From a virus, in the IMG/VR virus record IMGVR_UViG_3300035099_000516, positions 1-27,316 of that record: DNA of 27,316 nucleotides. The stretch is one strand, 5' to 3'. The notes below the pieces were generated by a model that made no database searches, was not told the DNA's origin, and saw only the letters and a program-made list of their open reading frames with translations. A program made the translations under genes and the position numbers. Position 1 is the first letter of the stretch. The number at the start of each line of letters is the position of its first letter. Shown piece after piece: positions 1 through 7,700 of this stretch.

Positions 1-86
1 ACTCCGACGTGATCTGGATCACCCACTACAGCCAGCTGGTCTGCCGCAACCCGTACCGCATGGGTTCGCTGCAGGACCTGGCATAG
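1..86 (+). CDS. C-terminal fragment, probable phage major capsid protein
   Basis: Only the last 27 codons are in the window (frame starting at base 3, stop TAG at 84-86). The visible C-terminus includes WITHYSQLVCRNPYRMGSLQDLA-like residues in the segment from about base 15 to 83. A hydrophobic stretch ending in an RNPYRMGS motif is the kind of C-terminus seen in HK97/P22-type coat proteins, and the position just upstream of small virion genes and a head-tail connector is where the major capsid gene lies in siphophage late operons. The assignment is an inference from position plus a short tail of sequence; it could be another head protein. The gene is truncated by the window edge, not broken. 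Confidence 0.5.
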   Translation, partial: SDVIWITHYSQLVCRNPYRMGSLQDLA

Positions 87-100
87 CGAGGAGGTGACCA

Positions 101-403
101 GTGGCAAGCGTAGCGCGGATCATCTCTGACTGCCGGGACGGGCGAAAGATCGCCCGCGGGGTGACGGAAGTCACGGGATCGGCAGTCAACGTGGACACCG
201 GCCTTTCCGAGGTCGAGGATGTGATCCTGTCCATCAAGCGGAGCACTGCGCCTGGGCTCGAGGTCGCGCTTGCGACCTGGGCGGCGGGCGCGGCAGCGGG
301 ACAGATCAACCTCTACTGCTGGAAGCCCACGGCGGCCAACGACTGCACGCTGATCGCGGCCACCACCGCGGTGGATGTGGAGTGGCTGGCCATCGGCAAG
401 TAG
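101..403 (+). CDS. Small phage head-region protein (hypothetical)
   Basis: A 100-residue protein starting at a GTG with a strong Shine-Dalgarno GAGGAGG ending about 7 bases upstream. It lies 14 bases after the probable capsid gene. The sequence alternates short hydrophobic stretches with Thr/Ala/Gly (for example LEVALATWAAGAAAG around residues 54-68) and ends in VEWLAIGK, which suggests a compact beta-rich fold without signal peptide or membrane anchor. Small genes in this position commonly encode capsid decoration proteins or head fibres. That role is inferred only from position; no domain is recognised. Downstream is a strong hairpin, then the next gene. Confidence 0.6.
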   Translation: MASVARIISDCRDGRKIARGVTEVTGSAVNVDTGLSEVEDVILSIKRSTAPGLEVALATWAAGAAAGQINLYCWKPTAANDCTLIAATTAVDVEWLAIGK

Positions 404-409
404 CAATTC

Positions 410-458
410 GGGGGCCGGCCTTCAGCCTCGATCAAGGTGAGACCGCGGGCCGGCCCCC
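410..458 (+). terminator. Strong GC hairpin after head-region gene, no U-tract
   Basis: A perfect 11-bp inverted repeat (GGGGGCCGGCC at 410-420 and GGCCGGCCCCC at 448-458) encloses a 27-base loop, starting seven bases after the stop of the preceding gene. No T-run follows, so it is not a classical intrinsic terminator. It may protect mRNA 3' ends or attenuate transcription so that capsid-region messages are more abundant than those of the connector genes. Confidence 0.4.
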
Positions 459-491
459 CAGGACAAAGCACCAGGTGTGCGGAGGTAAGTC

Positions 492-893
492 ATGCGCGTA
501 GAGAAGCGAGACGAGAGCGCAGAGTCCAGGTCTGCGCCACCCACCGAGGCCGCGGCGGACGCGGGCATCGTCGAGGAGAGCGCGGTGGTCGAGACAGCGC
601 CGGAGCCGCAGGCGGCGGAGGTCGGCACAACGCCAACTCAGGCGCGGGGGCCCGCAGGCGGGCCGTTGTCGGCCATGATGGCGCTTCCTGAGCCGCAGCG
701 CACGGAACAGATGGAGCGGGCCGTCCAGTCGGGGCAAGCCTTCTTCATCCGGAGCAAGACCGGCGGTGCGGTGCGCGTCAGTTACGGCGAGCACGTGCTC
801 GAGGTGACGCCCGAGGGCCGGCAGTTCATGGCCCCGCATGCGATCCACCTGCTGTGGACGGCGCCGGACAAGGTCGAGGAGACCAGCGGCTAG
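492..893 (+). CDS. Hypothetical phage virion-associated protein
   Basis: A 133-residue protein with ATG start preceded by GGAGGT at 481-486 (5-base spacing). The N-terminal half (residues 1-55) is rich in Glu/Ala/Pro and looks disordered; the C-terminal half (about 75-125) has an ordered alternating pattern ending FMAPHAIHLLWTAPDKVEE. Residues around 9-16 (SAESRSAPP) are encoded by one copy of the dispersed 21-bp palindrome, so part of the disordered segment arose from a repeat. It lies between the head-region genes and the head-tail connector and is probably a minor head or scaffold-like component; this is positional inference only. Confidence 0.55.
   Translation: MRVEKRDESAESRSAPPTEAAADAGIVEESAVVETAPEPQAAEVGTTPTQARGPAGGPLSAMMALPEPQRTEQMERAVQSGQAFFIRSKTGGAVRVSYGEHVLEVTPEGRQFMAPHAIHLLWTAPDKVEETSG
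517..537. repeat. 21-bp dispersed palindrome, copy 1 (inside a gene)
   Basis: Arms GCGCAGA (517-523) and TCTGCGC (531-537), followed by CACCC. It matches copy 2 (4745-4765) at 18 of 21 positions by direct comparison. It lies in the coding sequence and is read as part of the peptide SAESRSAPP. Confidence 0.7.
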
Positions 894-909
894 CGCACCG
901 GAGGGGCCA

Positions 910-1491
910 GTGCCCGAGAGCCCGATTGACGCGACCGTAGGGGGCGAGGAAAGCAACTCCTACGTCACGCTGGAGGAGGCGGAGGCCTACTTCGCCCAGC
1001 GGCTGCACGCCGCCGCCTGGGACGATGCGAGTGAGGCAGACCACGAGAAGGCGCTGCTCACCGCGTGCCGGCACATCGAGGCATGCCAGATCCGGGTTCA
1101 TCGGCGGCCCTATGGCTCCACGAGCCTGTTCGGGGGAGATCCGCTCGAACCCGCCTACCCCACGCAGGCGCTGAAGTTTCCCCGCAAGCGCGACCAGGAC
1201 GCAACGGGCGCGTACATCATTCCGCGCCCGGTCAAGGACGCGGAGTGCGAGGAGGCGCTGGTGCTGCTCGCGCACGGGGCGGAGCAGGCGCAGCGGCGCG
1301 CGCTGCAGGCCGCGGGCGTGACGTCGTTCTCGGTCGAGGGCCTGAGCGAATCCTACGGCAGCCCCGGGCTGCGAGAGCCGCTGGAGAGCGTCGAGGCGCG
1401 CGGACTGCTCGCGCCCTACATTGAGCGAGGCGGGGTCCTGGCGACCTCTGACAGTCCGGACGGCGAGTTCACGCCTGGGAGCGGGCGATGA
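910..1491 (+). CDS. Head-tail connector (DnaT-like/gp6-like family)
   Basis: A 193-residue protein. I choose the GTG at 910 because GGAGGGG ends five bases upstream; a longer upstream reading overlaps the previous gene. The N-terminal half matches the phage family often annotated 'putative DnaT-like ssDNA-binding protein', really a head-tail connector: SNSYVTLEEAEAYFAQRL near residues 16-33, then W plus a helical stretch with KALLTACRHIE, and an ALKFPRK segment near 90-100 equivalent to the family's 'ALAWPR'. In virions this family forms the ring beneath the portal. The C-terminal part (VEGLSESYGSP) is also typical. It overlaps the next gene by four bases (ATGA), so the two are probably translationally coupled. 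Confidence 0.75.
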   Translation: MPESPIDATVGGEESNSYVTLEEAEAYFAQRLHAAAWDDASEADHEKALLTACRHIEACQIRVHRRPYGSTSLFGGDPLEPAYPTQALKFPRKRDQDATGAYIIPRPVKDAECEEALVLLAHGAEQAQRRALQAAGVTSFSVEGLSESYGSPGLREPLESVEARGLLAPYIERGGVLATSDSPDGEFTPGSGR

Positions 1492-1793
1492 TCCGCACCT
1501 ACCTGGCGCAGGCGGTTTACTGGCGCGCGCGAACCGGCAGCGACGAGAACGGGCAGCCGGTCTTCGCCGCGGCGGTGACGGTCAAGGGCCGCTGGGTCGG
1601 CAAGCGCCGCCTGGTGCGGGCGCAGAACGGCGAGCAGATGACGTCCGAGGCGACCGTGATCCTGCCCGCTTCGGCTGAGGTCGCGCCCGGCGACCATCTG
1701 TCGCAGGACGGGACGACTTATGTGGAGATCATCACCGTCTCGGCGCCGCCCGGCCTGGGCGGCCGGGTGGCGCAGCGGCTCGCATATGTGTGA
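1488..1793 (+). CDS. Head closure / minor capsid protein (head-tail adaptor)
   Basis: A 101-residue protein whose ATG overlaps the preceding stop (ATGA at 1488-1491). Its pattern is that of small head-completion proteins: an N-terminal strand (TYLAQAVYWRARTGSDENGQP), a conserved substitution-type stretch (VKGRWVGKRRLVRAQNGEQ), a middle strand set (SEATVILPA), then a GDHLSQDGTTYVE turn and a final strand. This order (R.G.D..G.P then V..R then GD.I..DG..Y) is seen in the minor capsid 1 / head closure families that seal the connector after DNA packaging. It lies directly after the connector gene as expected. Which family it belongs to is inferred from pattern, not from a search. Confidence 0.65.
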   Translation: MIRTYLAQAVYWRARTGSDENGQPVFAAAVTVKGRWVGKRRLVRAQNGEQMTSEATVILPASAEVAPGDHLSQDGTTYVEIITVSAPPGLGGRVAQRLAYV

Positions 1794-1836
1794 CCCTGCT
1801 TGCGCCCAGCGCGCAGGCAAGCAAGGAGAGTCCGAG

Positions 1837-2028
1837 ATGCCGGTTGAGAAGCAGTTCCGATGGTGGGTGACGGCGCGCAAGGCGCTGATTGCCGCCATCT
1901 ATGCGGGCGCGGCGGTGCTGGTCGCGGAGTTCAGCGACCTGCCGCCCGAGCAGTATGTGTGGGCGCCGGTGGCGATCGCGGCGGTGGAGGCCCTGCGCAA
2001 CCTGGTGAAGTTCCGCCTGGAGCGCTGA
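1837..2028 (+). CDS. Small two-segment membrane protein (holin-like)
   Basis: A 63-residue protein beginning at ATG 1837 with AAGGAGAG about eight bases upstream. After a basic start it has a hydrophobic Ala-rich segment (about residues 15-31, ALIAAIYAGAAVLVAEF), a short polar turn, a second hydrophobic segment (about 41-53, WAPVAIAAVEAL) and a basic C-terminus (KFRLER). Two membrane segments with charged ends fit a small holin or an inner-membrane structural accessory. The position among head-completion genes is unusual for a holin, and a second holin candidate lies at 16157 next to the endolysin. The lysis role is therefore only a possibility. Confidence 0.6.
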   Translation: MPVEKQFRWWVTARKALIAAIYAGAAVLVAEFSDLPPEQYVWAPVAIAAVEALRNLVKFRLER

Positions 2029-2031
2029 TGC

Positions 2032-2532
2032 ATGGCGAAACTTGGCCGCGAGTTCAGTCTCCAGGGCCTCGATGGCGTCATGCGGCAGTTGTCGCGCGAC
2101 GGGCCGGTATGGGAGCGCGCGCAGCGGGCGATGATCCGCGGGATGACCGAGAACACCGAGGACCTGCTGGGGCGAGCGATGCGCGACGCGCCGGTGGATG
2201 AGGGGACGCTGCGGGCCAGCGGCTACGCCACCGTCTATGCCAACGGCAAACCGGTGGCGCGGCGTGGGTTTCGGGAGGTGCGATCGGAGGCCGCTGAAAG
2301 CCCTGAGCGCTTCGAAATGCGGGAGCGACGCGCGGTACATGAGGGCACCCTGGGCGACGCGGTGGTGGGGCACGTCGGCTTCAACACACCCTACGCCCTG
2401 GCGCAGCACGAGCGCCTGGACTACAACCATCCCAAGGGCGGGAAGGCCAAATACCTGGAGGACAACCTCAAGGATCAGGCGGGCGCGCACCAGGCGAAGT
2501 TGCGCGAGCGCCTGCGGGAGGCTCTGGCATGA
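2032..2532 (+). CDS. Minor capsid / tail-component protein (Minor_capsid_2-like)
   Basis: A 166-residue protein starting at ATG 2032, three bases after the previous stop. The C-terminal part carries the motif of the 'minor capsid protein 2' / HK97-gp10-like tail-component group: GHVGFNTPYALAQHERLDY, then NHPKGGKAKYLED (residues about 114-146). The N-terminal half has the helical segment with APVDEGTLRASGY that is also typical of gp10-like tail-completion proteins ('P.dtG.LR.S'). These proteins act at the head-tail joint or in tail assembly. It overlaps the next gene by four bases (ATGA). Family assignment is based on two recognisable motifs and gene order and is fairly secure. Confidence 0.75.
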   Translation: MAKLGREFSLQGLDGVMRQLSRDGPVWERAQRAMIRGMTENTEDLLGRAMRDAPVDEGTLRASGYATVYANGKPVARRGFREVRSEAAESPERFEMRERRAVHEGTLGDAVVGHVGFNTPYALAQHERLDYNHPKGGKAKYLEDNLKDQAGAHQAKLRERLREALA

Positions 2533-2930
2533 GCCTGCTGGTGGACCAGTTGGCGGCCTATCTGCAGAGCCGGGGGGAGGGGACCGTGGGAACCGACATC
2601 TTCAAGTTCCAGCGGCCATCCTCTCCCCTGGCGGTGTTGAGCATCCACCCCACCGGCGGCTACACGCCCAATCCGTACTCCGAGCGCGAGCGGCCGACGC
2701 TGATGATCTTCGCGCGGGCGGGCGCGCCAAACGCCGCCCTGCAGAAGGCCTATGGCGCGTACAACAATCTGCGCAATCTGCAAAACGTCGACCTGGGCGG
2801 AGGCGTCTTCGCCCTGACCATAGAGGCGATCAACAGCCCGGCTTATGTCGGCACCGAGCAGGCCGCCAATCAGACGGCCCACCTCGCCTCGTTCAATCTG
2901 CTGTTCGATTTGCGCCGGCCTTCTTCGTGA
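2529..2930 (+). CDS. Tail terminator / minor capsid protein (Minor_capsid_3-like)
   Basis: A 133-residue protein translationally coupled (ATGA) to the preceding minor capsid gene. It begins MSLLVDQLAAYLQSRGEGTVGTDIF and then has a strand-rich body with GGYTPNPYSERERPTLMIFARA and a central helix (AYGAYNNLRNL). An N-terminal helix, a beta sheet and a conserved 'RPTLQI..R' strand are the hallmarks of the phage minor capsid 3 / tail terminator group, which caps the finished tail tube and joins it to the head. Order (gp10-like, then terminator, then major tail protein) agrees with siphophage late operons. No unusual residues were noticed. Confidence 0.7.
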   Translation: MSLLVDQLAAYLQSRGEGTVGTDIFKFQRPSSPLAVLSIHPTGGYTPNPYSERERPTLMIFARAGAPNAALQKAYGAYNNLRNLQNVDLGGGVFALTIEAINSPAYVGTEQAANQTAHLASFNLLFDLRRPSS

Positions 2931-2955
2931 GGCGGCGCAAGCAAGGAGGAGACAA

Positions 2956-3777
2956 ATGCCTGCTACCATCGAGAAGGTGATCCCGTTCTACGCGAAGGCG
3001 GGAGACTCGGCGATCGAGATCATCGGCGCGGGGTTTCAGGACGACCCGAGCTTGACCAAGGTCTACCACCGCAAGCACGGCGAGACGGCGTGGGAGGCCG
3101 TGGACCCGTCGCGGGTGACTTTCGTCTCGGCGACAGAACTCACCATCGCCATTGACGCGGCGAACACCGACGGGTGGGACCCGGGGCTCGATGACGTCGG
3201 GGTCAGCGACTACGGTGTGAGCACGCCCGACGGCTACATCGTCCAGGCGCTGTATTTCTACACCGCCGGGGTGGCCGATCCGGACGCGGTCATCAAAGGC
3301 GCGCCGGACGCGATCTACGTCGAGGGCCTCTACATGGGGCACACCCACGGCGGCCTCGATCTCGACCACACCGTCGAGACCGACGACATCGAGACCGACC
3401 AGTCGCCGGTGCCGGTGCGCACGGTCAAGCAGAGCGAGGGCTACACGATCAGCGTCCCCCTGGCGGAGGTCTCTCTGGAGAACCTGAAGGAGGTCTGGGG
3501 GTTGTCAGCGACCATCGAGGACCTCGGCGACGGGCGGCGTCGCCTGACCGGCGGCGGAGACACGACGCTGGTCAACCGGAGCGTCATGCTGGTGCTGCCG
3601 GCCGGGCAGGGCAAGAAGTGGGCGGTGTTGTTCTACCGCACCACGGTGGTAGCCCCCGGGACTCTTACCTGGTCGAAGGAAGACCAGGTGGATCTCCCGC
3701 TGGAGTTGACCGTATTGGCGGACACGAGCCGGCCCGTGGGCGATCAGGTCTTCCGCATCGAGGAGTACAACGCCTAG
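2956..3777 (+). CDS. Major tail (tube) protein with N-terminal IPT/TIG-like Ig domain
   Basis: A 273-residue protein. ATG 2956 has an excellent Shine-Dalgarno (AAGGAGGA at 2943-2950). Residues about 2-97 look like an IPT/TIG Ig-like fold: IEKVIPFYAKAGDSAIEI, IGAGFQDDPSLTKVY, then a VTFVSATELTIAI strand pair, a TPDGYIVQALYFYTA closing strand. Residues about 105-273 contain a tube-like beta domain with acidic loops (HTVETDDIETDQ), conserved Gly-rich turns and a hydrophobic RSVMLVLPAGQGKKWAVLFYRTTV core, ending with long strands typical of major tail proteins. Immediately downstream comes the tail chaperone gene, as expected for the tube gene. Assignment rests on order, length and fold-like pattern; an Ig domain at the N-terminus rather than the C-terminus is less common. 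Confidence 0.7.
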   Translation: MPATIEKVIPFYAKAGDSAIEIIGAGFQDDPSLTKVYHRKHGETAWEAVDPSRVTFVSATELTIAIDAANTDGWDPGLDDVGVSDYGVSTPDGYIVQALYFYTAGVADPDAVIKGAPDAIYVEGLYMGHTHGGLDLDHTVETDDIETDQSPVPVRTVKQSEGYTISVPLAEVSLENLKEVWGLSATIEDLGDGRRRLTGGGDTTLVNRSVMLVLPAGQGKKWAVLFYRTTVVAPGTLTWSKEDQVDLPLELTVLADTSRPVGDQVFRIEEYNA

Positions 3778-3806
3778 CGGCGGTTGGCGGCGATGAACTG
3801 ATGTCG

Positions 3807-3822
3807 GCGGGCGGCCGCCCGC
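3807..3822. repeat. 16-bp perfect palindrome in the spacer before the tail chaperone gene
   Basis: Bases 3807-3822 (GCGGGCGG/CCGCCCGC) form a perfect palindrome with no loop. It sits in the 160-bp non-coding stretch 3778-3937 between the tail tube gene and the tail chaperone gene. No promoter is evident there. It may be a protein site or merely a product of GC-rich composition. Confidence 0.3.
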
Positions 3823-3891
3823 AGCCGCAGGCGGCGATGCGCGGGCGGTTCGCCCTCCGGCTGGTGCACTTGTCCGCCGCAGCCTTGCCTG

Positions 3892-3911
3892 CCCCGAGCG
3901 TGGTCGAGGGG
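3892..3911. repeat. 20-bp dispersed palindromic repeat (GAGCG..G.CGA type), copy 1
   Basis: Bases 3892-3911 begin CCCCGAGCG and end TCGAGGGG, an imperfect palindrome. It agrees with the copy at 12486-12505 at 15 of 20 positions. Flanking AGCCTT (3881-3886) and AAGGCT (3915-3920) extend it into a longer hairpin just upstream of the tail chaperone start. Repeats of this type are familiar as scattered intergenic palindromes in several high-GC bacterial groups. Confidence 0.5.
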
Positions 3912-3937
3912 GCGAAGGCTGAATGGAGACGCGCATG

Positions 3938-4378
3938 ACCGATGAACGCAGGACCGAAGCGGCCCCCGTCGAGACCCCTCACCAGGGACCCAGCGCCGAT
4001 CAAGTGATGCTGGGCGATGTCCGCCGCTTCAGGGTGGGCGACCGTGAGCTGATCGTCCGCGCCTTCACCATCGGCGATTTCCGGCGCATGGCCCAGGAGT
4101 TGGGCGAACTCGCGCAGCGAGTCGTACGGGAGCATCCCGAGATTGACTTCGAGCATCTGGACCAGCATCTGCCAGCGGTCTTCCCCGTGGCCGCGGACCT
4201 GCTCATGCGGGTGCTGGCGCACCTGTTCCAGCTCGAGCAGGAGTTCCTGGAGGAACACCTGACGCTGGTTCAAGCGAGCGAGATCGTCGTCGCGGCGCTC
4301 GAGGTCAACCAGCTCCCGGAGATCGTAAAAAACGCCCGCAGCGCTCGGCAGCTAGTGAAGACGATAGCGGTTCCCTGA
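3938..4378 (+). CDS. Tail assembly chaperone, G product
   Basis: A 146-residue protein from ATG 3938; an in-frame ATG lies at 3923, but neither has a strong Shine-Dalgarno. It follows the tail tube gene and precedes the tape measure gene, the fixed place of siphophage tail chaperones. The N-terminal 20 residues are acidic and disordered, the rest is strongly helical (FTIGDFRRMAQELGELAQRV, LLMRVLAHLFQLEQEFLEEHLTL), typical of TAC proteins that bind and chaperone the tape measure protein during tail polymerisation. Codons 131-132 (AAA AAC) lie on a slippery site at 4327-4333 that lets some ribosomes shift to -1 and continue into the T reading frame. G alone ends at TGA 4376-4378. Confidence 0.8.
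   Translation, partial: TDERRTEAAPVETPHQGPSADQVMLGDVRRFRVGDRELIVRAFTIGDFRRMAQELGELAQRVVREHPEIDFEHLDQHLPAVFPVAADLLMRVLAHLFQLEQEFLEEHLTLVQASEIVVAALEVNQLPEIVKNARSARQLVKTIAVP
4327..4333 (+). promoter_or_regulatory. Programmed -1 ribosomal frameshift site (A AAA AAC)
   Basis: The heptamer A-AAA-AAC is in the X-XXY-YYZ register of the G frame (codons GTA AAA AAC). Slipping back one base places two AAA codons in the T frame, which is open from there to the stop at 4783-4785. The G stop lies 43 bases after the site, so the T extension can only be made by slippage upstream of it. Such a site at the end of the tail chaperone gene is a conserved arrangement in siphophages. No clear downstream stimulatory stem was identified. 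Confidence 0.85.
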
Positions 4379-4785
4379 ACCTGGGCTGGGCGGGCGCTTA
4401 CGACTTGCTGATGGCGGAGTACGGCATCGCGTCTCCGGAGCAGATTACCTGGGGATGGACGCCGGCGCAGGTGTTCGTCGCCTTTGAGTCCATTCGCCGG
4501 CGGCGGCTGCTGGAGCAGGTCGAAAAGATCGAGAACACGCACCTGGCCATGACGGCGGCCCAGGGTGGGAAGAAGGGCTTCAAGGCGCTGCGCCATTACC
4601 TGCGGCGGCTGCGGCACGAGGCGGGGGTGACCATTCGCGGGGCCACCGCGCAGGACCTCGTGCAAGCGATGGGCCTTTCCATGCCCCATTGGACCCATTC
4701 GGGAAGCTCAGGGCAGGTAGGGTCGGGGCCGGCAGCCGCATCAAGCGCAGATTCCAAATCTGCGCCACCGGGTACTGACACATGA
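4334..4785 (+). CDS. Tail assembly chaperone T domain (expressed as G-T frameshift fusion)
   Basis: This reading frame is -1 relative to G and has no convincing start of its own; the first usable codon is a TTG at 4405 without a Shine-Dalgarno. Read from the slippery site it adds about 150 residues to G. Early residues LGWAGAYDLLMAEYGI then WGWTPAQVFVAFESIRRRRLLEQ form helices, followed by a basic helical stretch (KGFKALRHYLRRLRHEAGV) and a low-complexity Ser/Ala/Gly tail. The tail includes SADSKSAPP encoded by a dispersed palindrome. In lambda-like phages the G-T fusion recruits the tape measure protein and tube subunits. The stop overlaps the tape measure ATG (ATGA at 4782-4785). Confidence 0.75.
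4745..4765. repeat. 21-bp dispersed palindrome, copy 2 (inside the T frame)
   Basis: Arms GCGCAGATT (4745-4753) and AATCTGCGC (4757-4765) with CCA between them, followed by CACCGG. It is translated as SADSKSAPP, in the same reading phase as copy 1. Confidence 0.8.
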
Positions 4786-7700
4786 CGGTCGGCGAGATAG
4801 TCGCGGTCCTGAAGGTGGACGCCACCCAGTTCCGGCAGGGCCTGGCGAAGGCCAACTCCCTGCTGGAGCAAAACGGCGCGCTTGCCACGCGCGCCGCGAC
4901 GATGCTCGCTGGATTCTCCGCAGCGATCGTCGGAGCCTTCGCTTACTTCACGAAACAGGCCGTCGAGTTCGAAGCCGCGATGCGCAACGTGAACTCGATC
5001 CTCAAGCAGAGCGAGGAGAACTACCGCGCCACCTCCGCCGCCGTCCTCGCCCTGGCCGGCGACGTCGGGCAAGCCCCGGCGGTTCTTGCCCGCGGGTTGT
5101 ACGACATCGTCTCCAGCGGATTCGAGGGGGCCGACGCGCTGCAAGTGCTGGAGGCGTCCGCCCGAGCGGCCACCGCCGGCCTCACCGACACCGCCACCGC
5201 GTCCAGGGCGATCGTGGCGACTCTCAATGCGTATGGCATGGGCGCGGATGAGGTGGGGCGCGTCTCCGACGTCCTCTTCAAGACGGTCGAGCGCGGAGTC
5301 GTCACGTTCGGCGAACTGTCCCAGAACCTGGGCGAGGTCATCTCTACGGCGGCGCAGGCGCGCGTGCCGATCGAAGACGTGGGCGCGGCGATCGCGACCA
5401 TGACGAAGGCCGGCATTCAGGCGCCCGAGGCGGTCACATCGCTCAACCAGGTGCTGCTCTCCTTCATCCGCCCCACCGACCAGGCGCGGGAGGTCGCCAA
5501 GCAATACGGCATCGAGCTCAACGCGACCACCCTCGCCGCCCTGGGGCTGGGCGGGACGATGAAGCAGCTCGCCGAGCGGCTGAGGACCAATACGACCGAA
5601 ATCGAGCAGCTCATCAAGATGGGGGCCAGCGAGGCCCAGATTATGATGCTCGTCGCCACGCGCGCGGGCATGACGAGCGAGGCGCTGGCGGAGCTCTTCC
5701 CCAACGTGCGCGCACTGCGAGGAGCCCTGGCGCTGGCGGCGGAGGAAGGCAAGCAATTCTCCGAGGACATCGAAGCCATGGCCGCGGCGACCGGCTCCAC
5801 CGCGGCGGCGTTCGCCGAGCAGGGCAAAGCGTTTCAGCAGGAATGGGCGAAGACCTGGGCTGGGGCGCGCGCCTTCATGATCAAGACCGGCGCGGACTTC
5901 ATCTTCGTGCTGCAGGGAATCGCGTCGGCGCTGAAAGCCCTCATCACCCTTGCCGAGGCCGTGCCGCAGCCGGTGCGCGTCATCGTCGCGGTGCTGGCGC
6001 TTGTTGCGGCGGGGCTCGCGGCGGTGACCGCCGGCTTCATGATGTGGAACACGCAGATGGCCGGCGGCCTGACGCTCGCCGCGGCCATGACCGGCGCGAT
6101 GGCTCAGATGACCGGGGCCATCGCCGCGGCCAATGTGCAAATCACCATTCATACCTTCGGCCTCACGCGTATGGGCGCCGGCCTCAAGGCCGTTGCCGGG
6201 TACGTGACCAACTGGCGCGGCATCCTGTGGGACGCCACGATGTGGTGGAAGAAGCTGTGGATCGCGGCGCGCTCGCCGGGCGTGCAGGGGCTGGGGCTTG
6301 TCGGCGTCGCCATCGCAATCGTCGCCATCGGCACCGCCGCGCTCAACGCCGCCGCCGACCTGAAGCGCCTCAATGCCGAGTTCGCGGACCTCCAGAAGAA
6401 AGCGCGCCAGATGCCCGAGGTCGCGCCCGAGGTCATGAAGGCGGCAGCCGATCTGAAGCCGACCTACTTCGACGTCCTGAGCGAGAAGGTCAGCAAGTGG
6501 TTTGGAATCCAGTCGGCCCACATGAACCTTTACCGCCAGCAGGTCGCCCTGGCCGCCGGCGCTTTCGAGGTGGCCGAGAGGCGCAAGGCAGCCGCCGCCG
6601 CGGGCACGGCGGCGCTGCAGCAGGATCTCCTGGCCGCCGAGCAGGGTGCGCTCAAGCTCCGGCTGGAGGCGATTGACAAGCAAGCGGAAAAGTGGGTCCG
6701 GGCCGGCCGGGACGAGGTCGCGGTGACCAAGTGGGCCGAGCGCGAGAAAGCCAAGGCGCGCGGCGACGAGAAGATGGCCGTTATGCGCATCGAGGCGGAG
6801 ATCCTCGAGGCCCAGGGCAAGTCGCTCGAGGCGCGCCTGAAGATGATAGATATCGAGACCGCCGAGCGCGTGAAGTCGCTGATGGAGGCCGGGCGCGCCG
6901 AGCAAGAGGCGATGGAACTGGCCGAGCAGTGGGCCAAGGAGCAGCGGCGCAAGGCCCGCGACGAGGAAGCACGCGAGGAAAAACTGCGAGCCGAGGAGCG
7001 CATACGCCGCTTCGAGGACACGGCCGGCAGCATAGTCTCCACCTGGCGCACGGCCGCCGACAACATGCGCCGGGCCGGGCGGCTGCAGGCGGACGACTAC
7101 GCCGCGCAGATGGTGCGCATCCTGCAGTTCATCGAGCAGATCAACGAGGCGCAGCGGCAGGCCGGACAGGCGCCGGTCCTGGTGGACGAGCGCCGCCAGG
7201 CGATCGAGGACCTGGGCAATCTGCAGAAGGAGCTGACGGACGACGTCGCCGAGAAAGAGCGCCGCCTGCAGGAGCAGCGCCGGGAGAGGGCGCGCGAGCA
7301 GCGGGAGTGGGCCAAGCAGCTGCACGACTACGAGATGCAGATGCACGATCTCGCCTTCCAGCATCGGCGCGATCTGCTGACCGTGGCCGGCGAGCTGGAG
7401 GCGAAGCAGGCCAAGCAGATCGTCGAGGAAGAGATCGCGCGCCTTCAGAGCCGCCTCTACTACGAGCGCCTGACGGCCGAGGAGCGGTTGACCACCGAAA
7501 AGCGCCTCAATGAACTGAAGGCGGCGGCCGCGGGCGAGGAGCAGGCGGTCGTGGCCGCTCGCATCCAGCAGGCGCAGATCAACGCCGACGAACTGCGCAT
7601 GCTGCAGCAGAAGCTGGGCTACCAGAAGGTGGGGGCCGAGGAGCAGCTCGACGTCGCCAAGCGGCTGCACGACCTGATCATGGAGATGGCGCGAGCAGGC

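Noticed and set aside
4405-4785. Independent TTG-started gene for the T frame
   Set aside because: There is no Shine-Dalgarno before the TTG, and the in-register slippery site explains expression as a G-T fusion.
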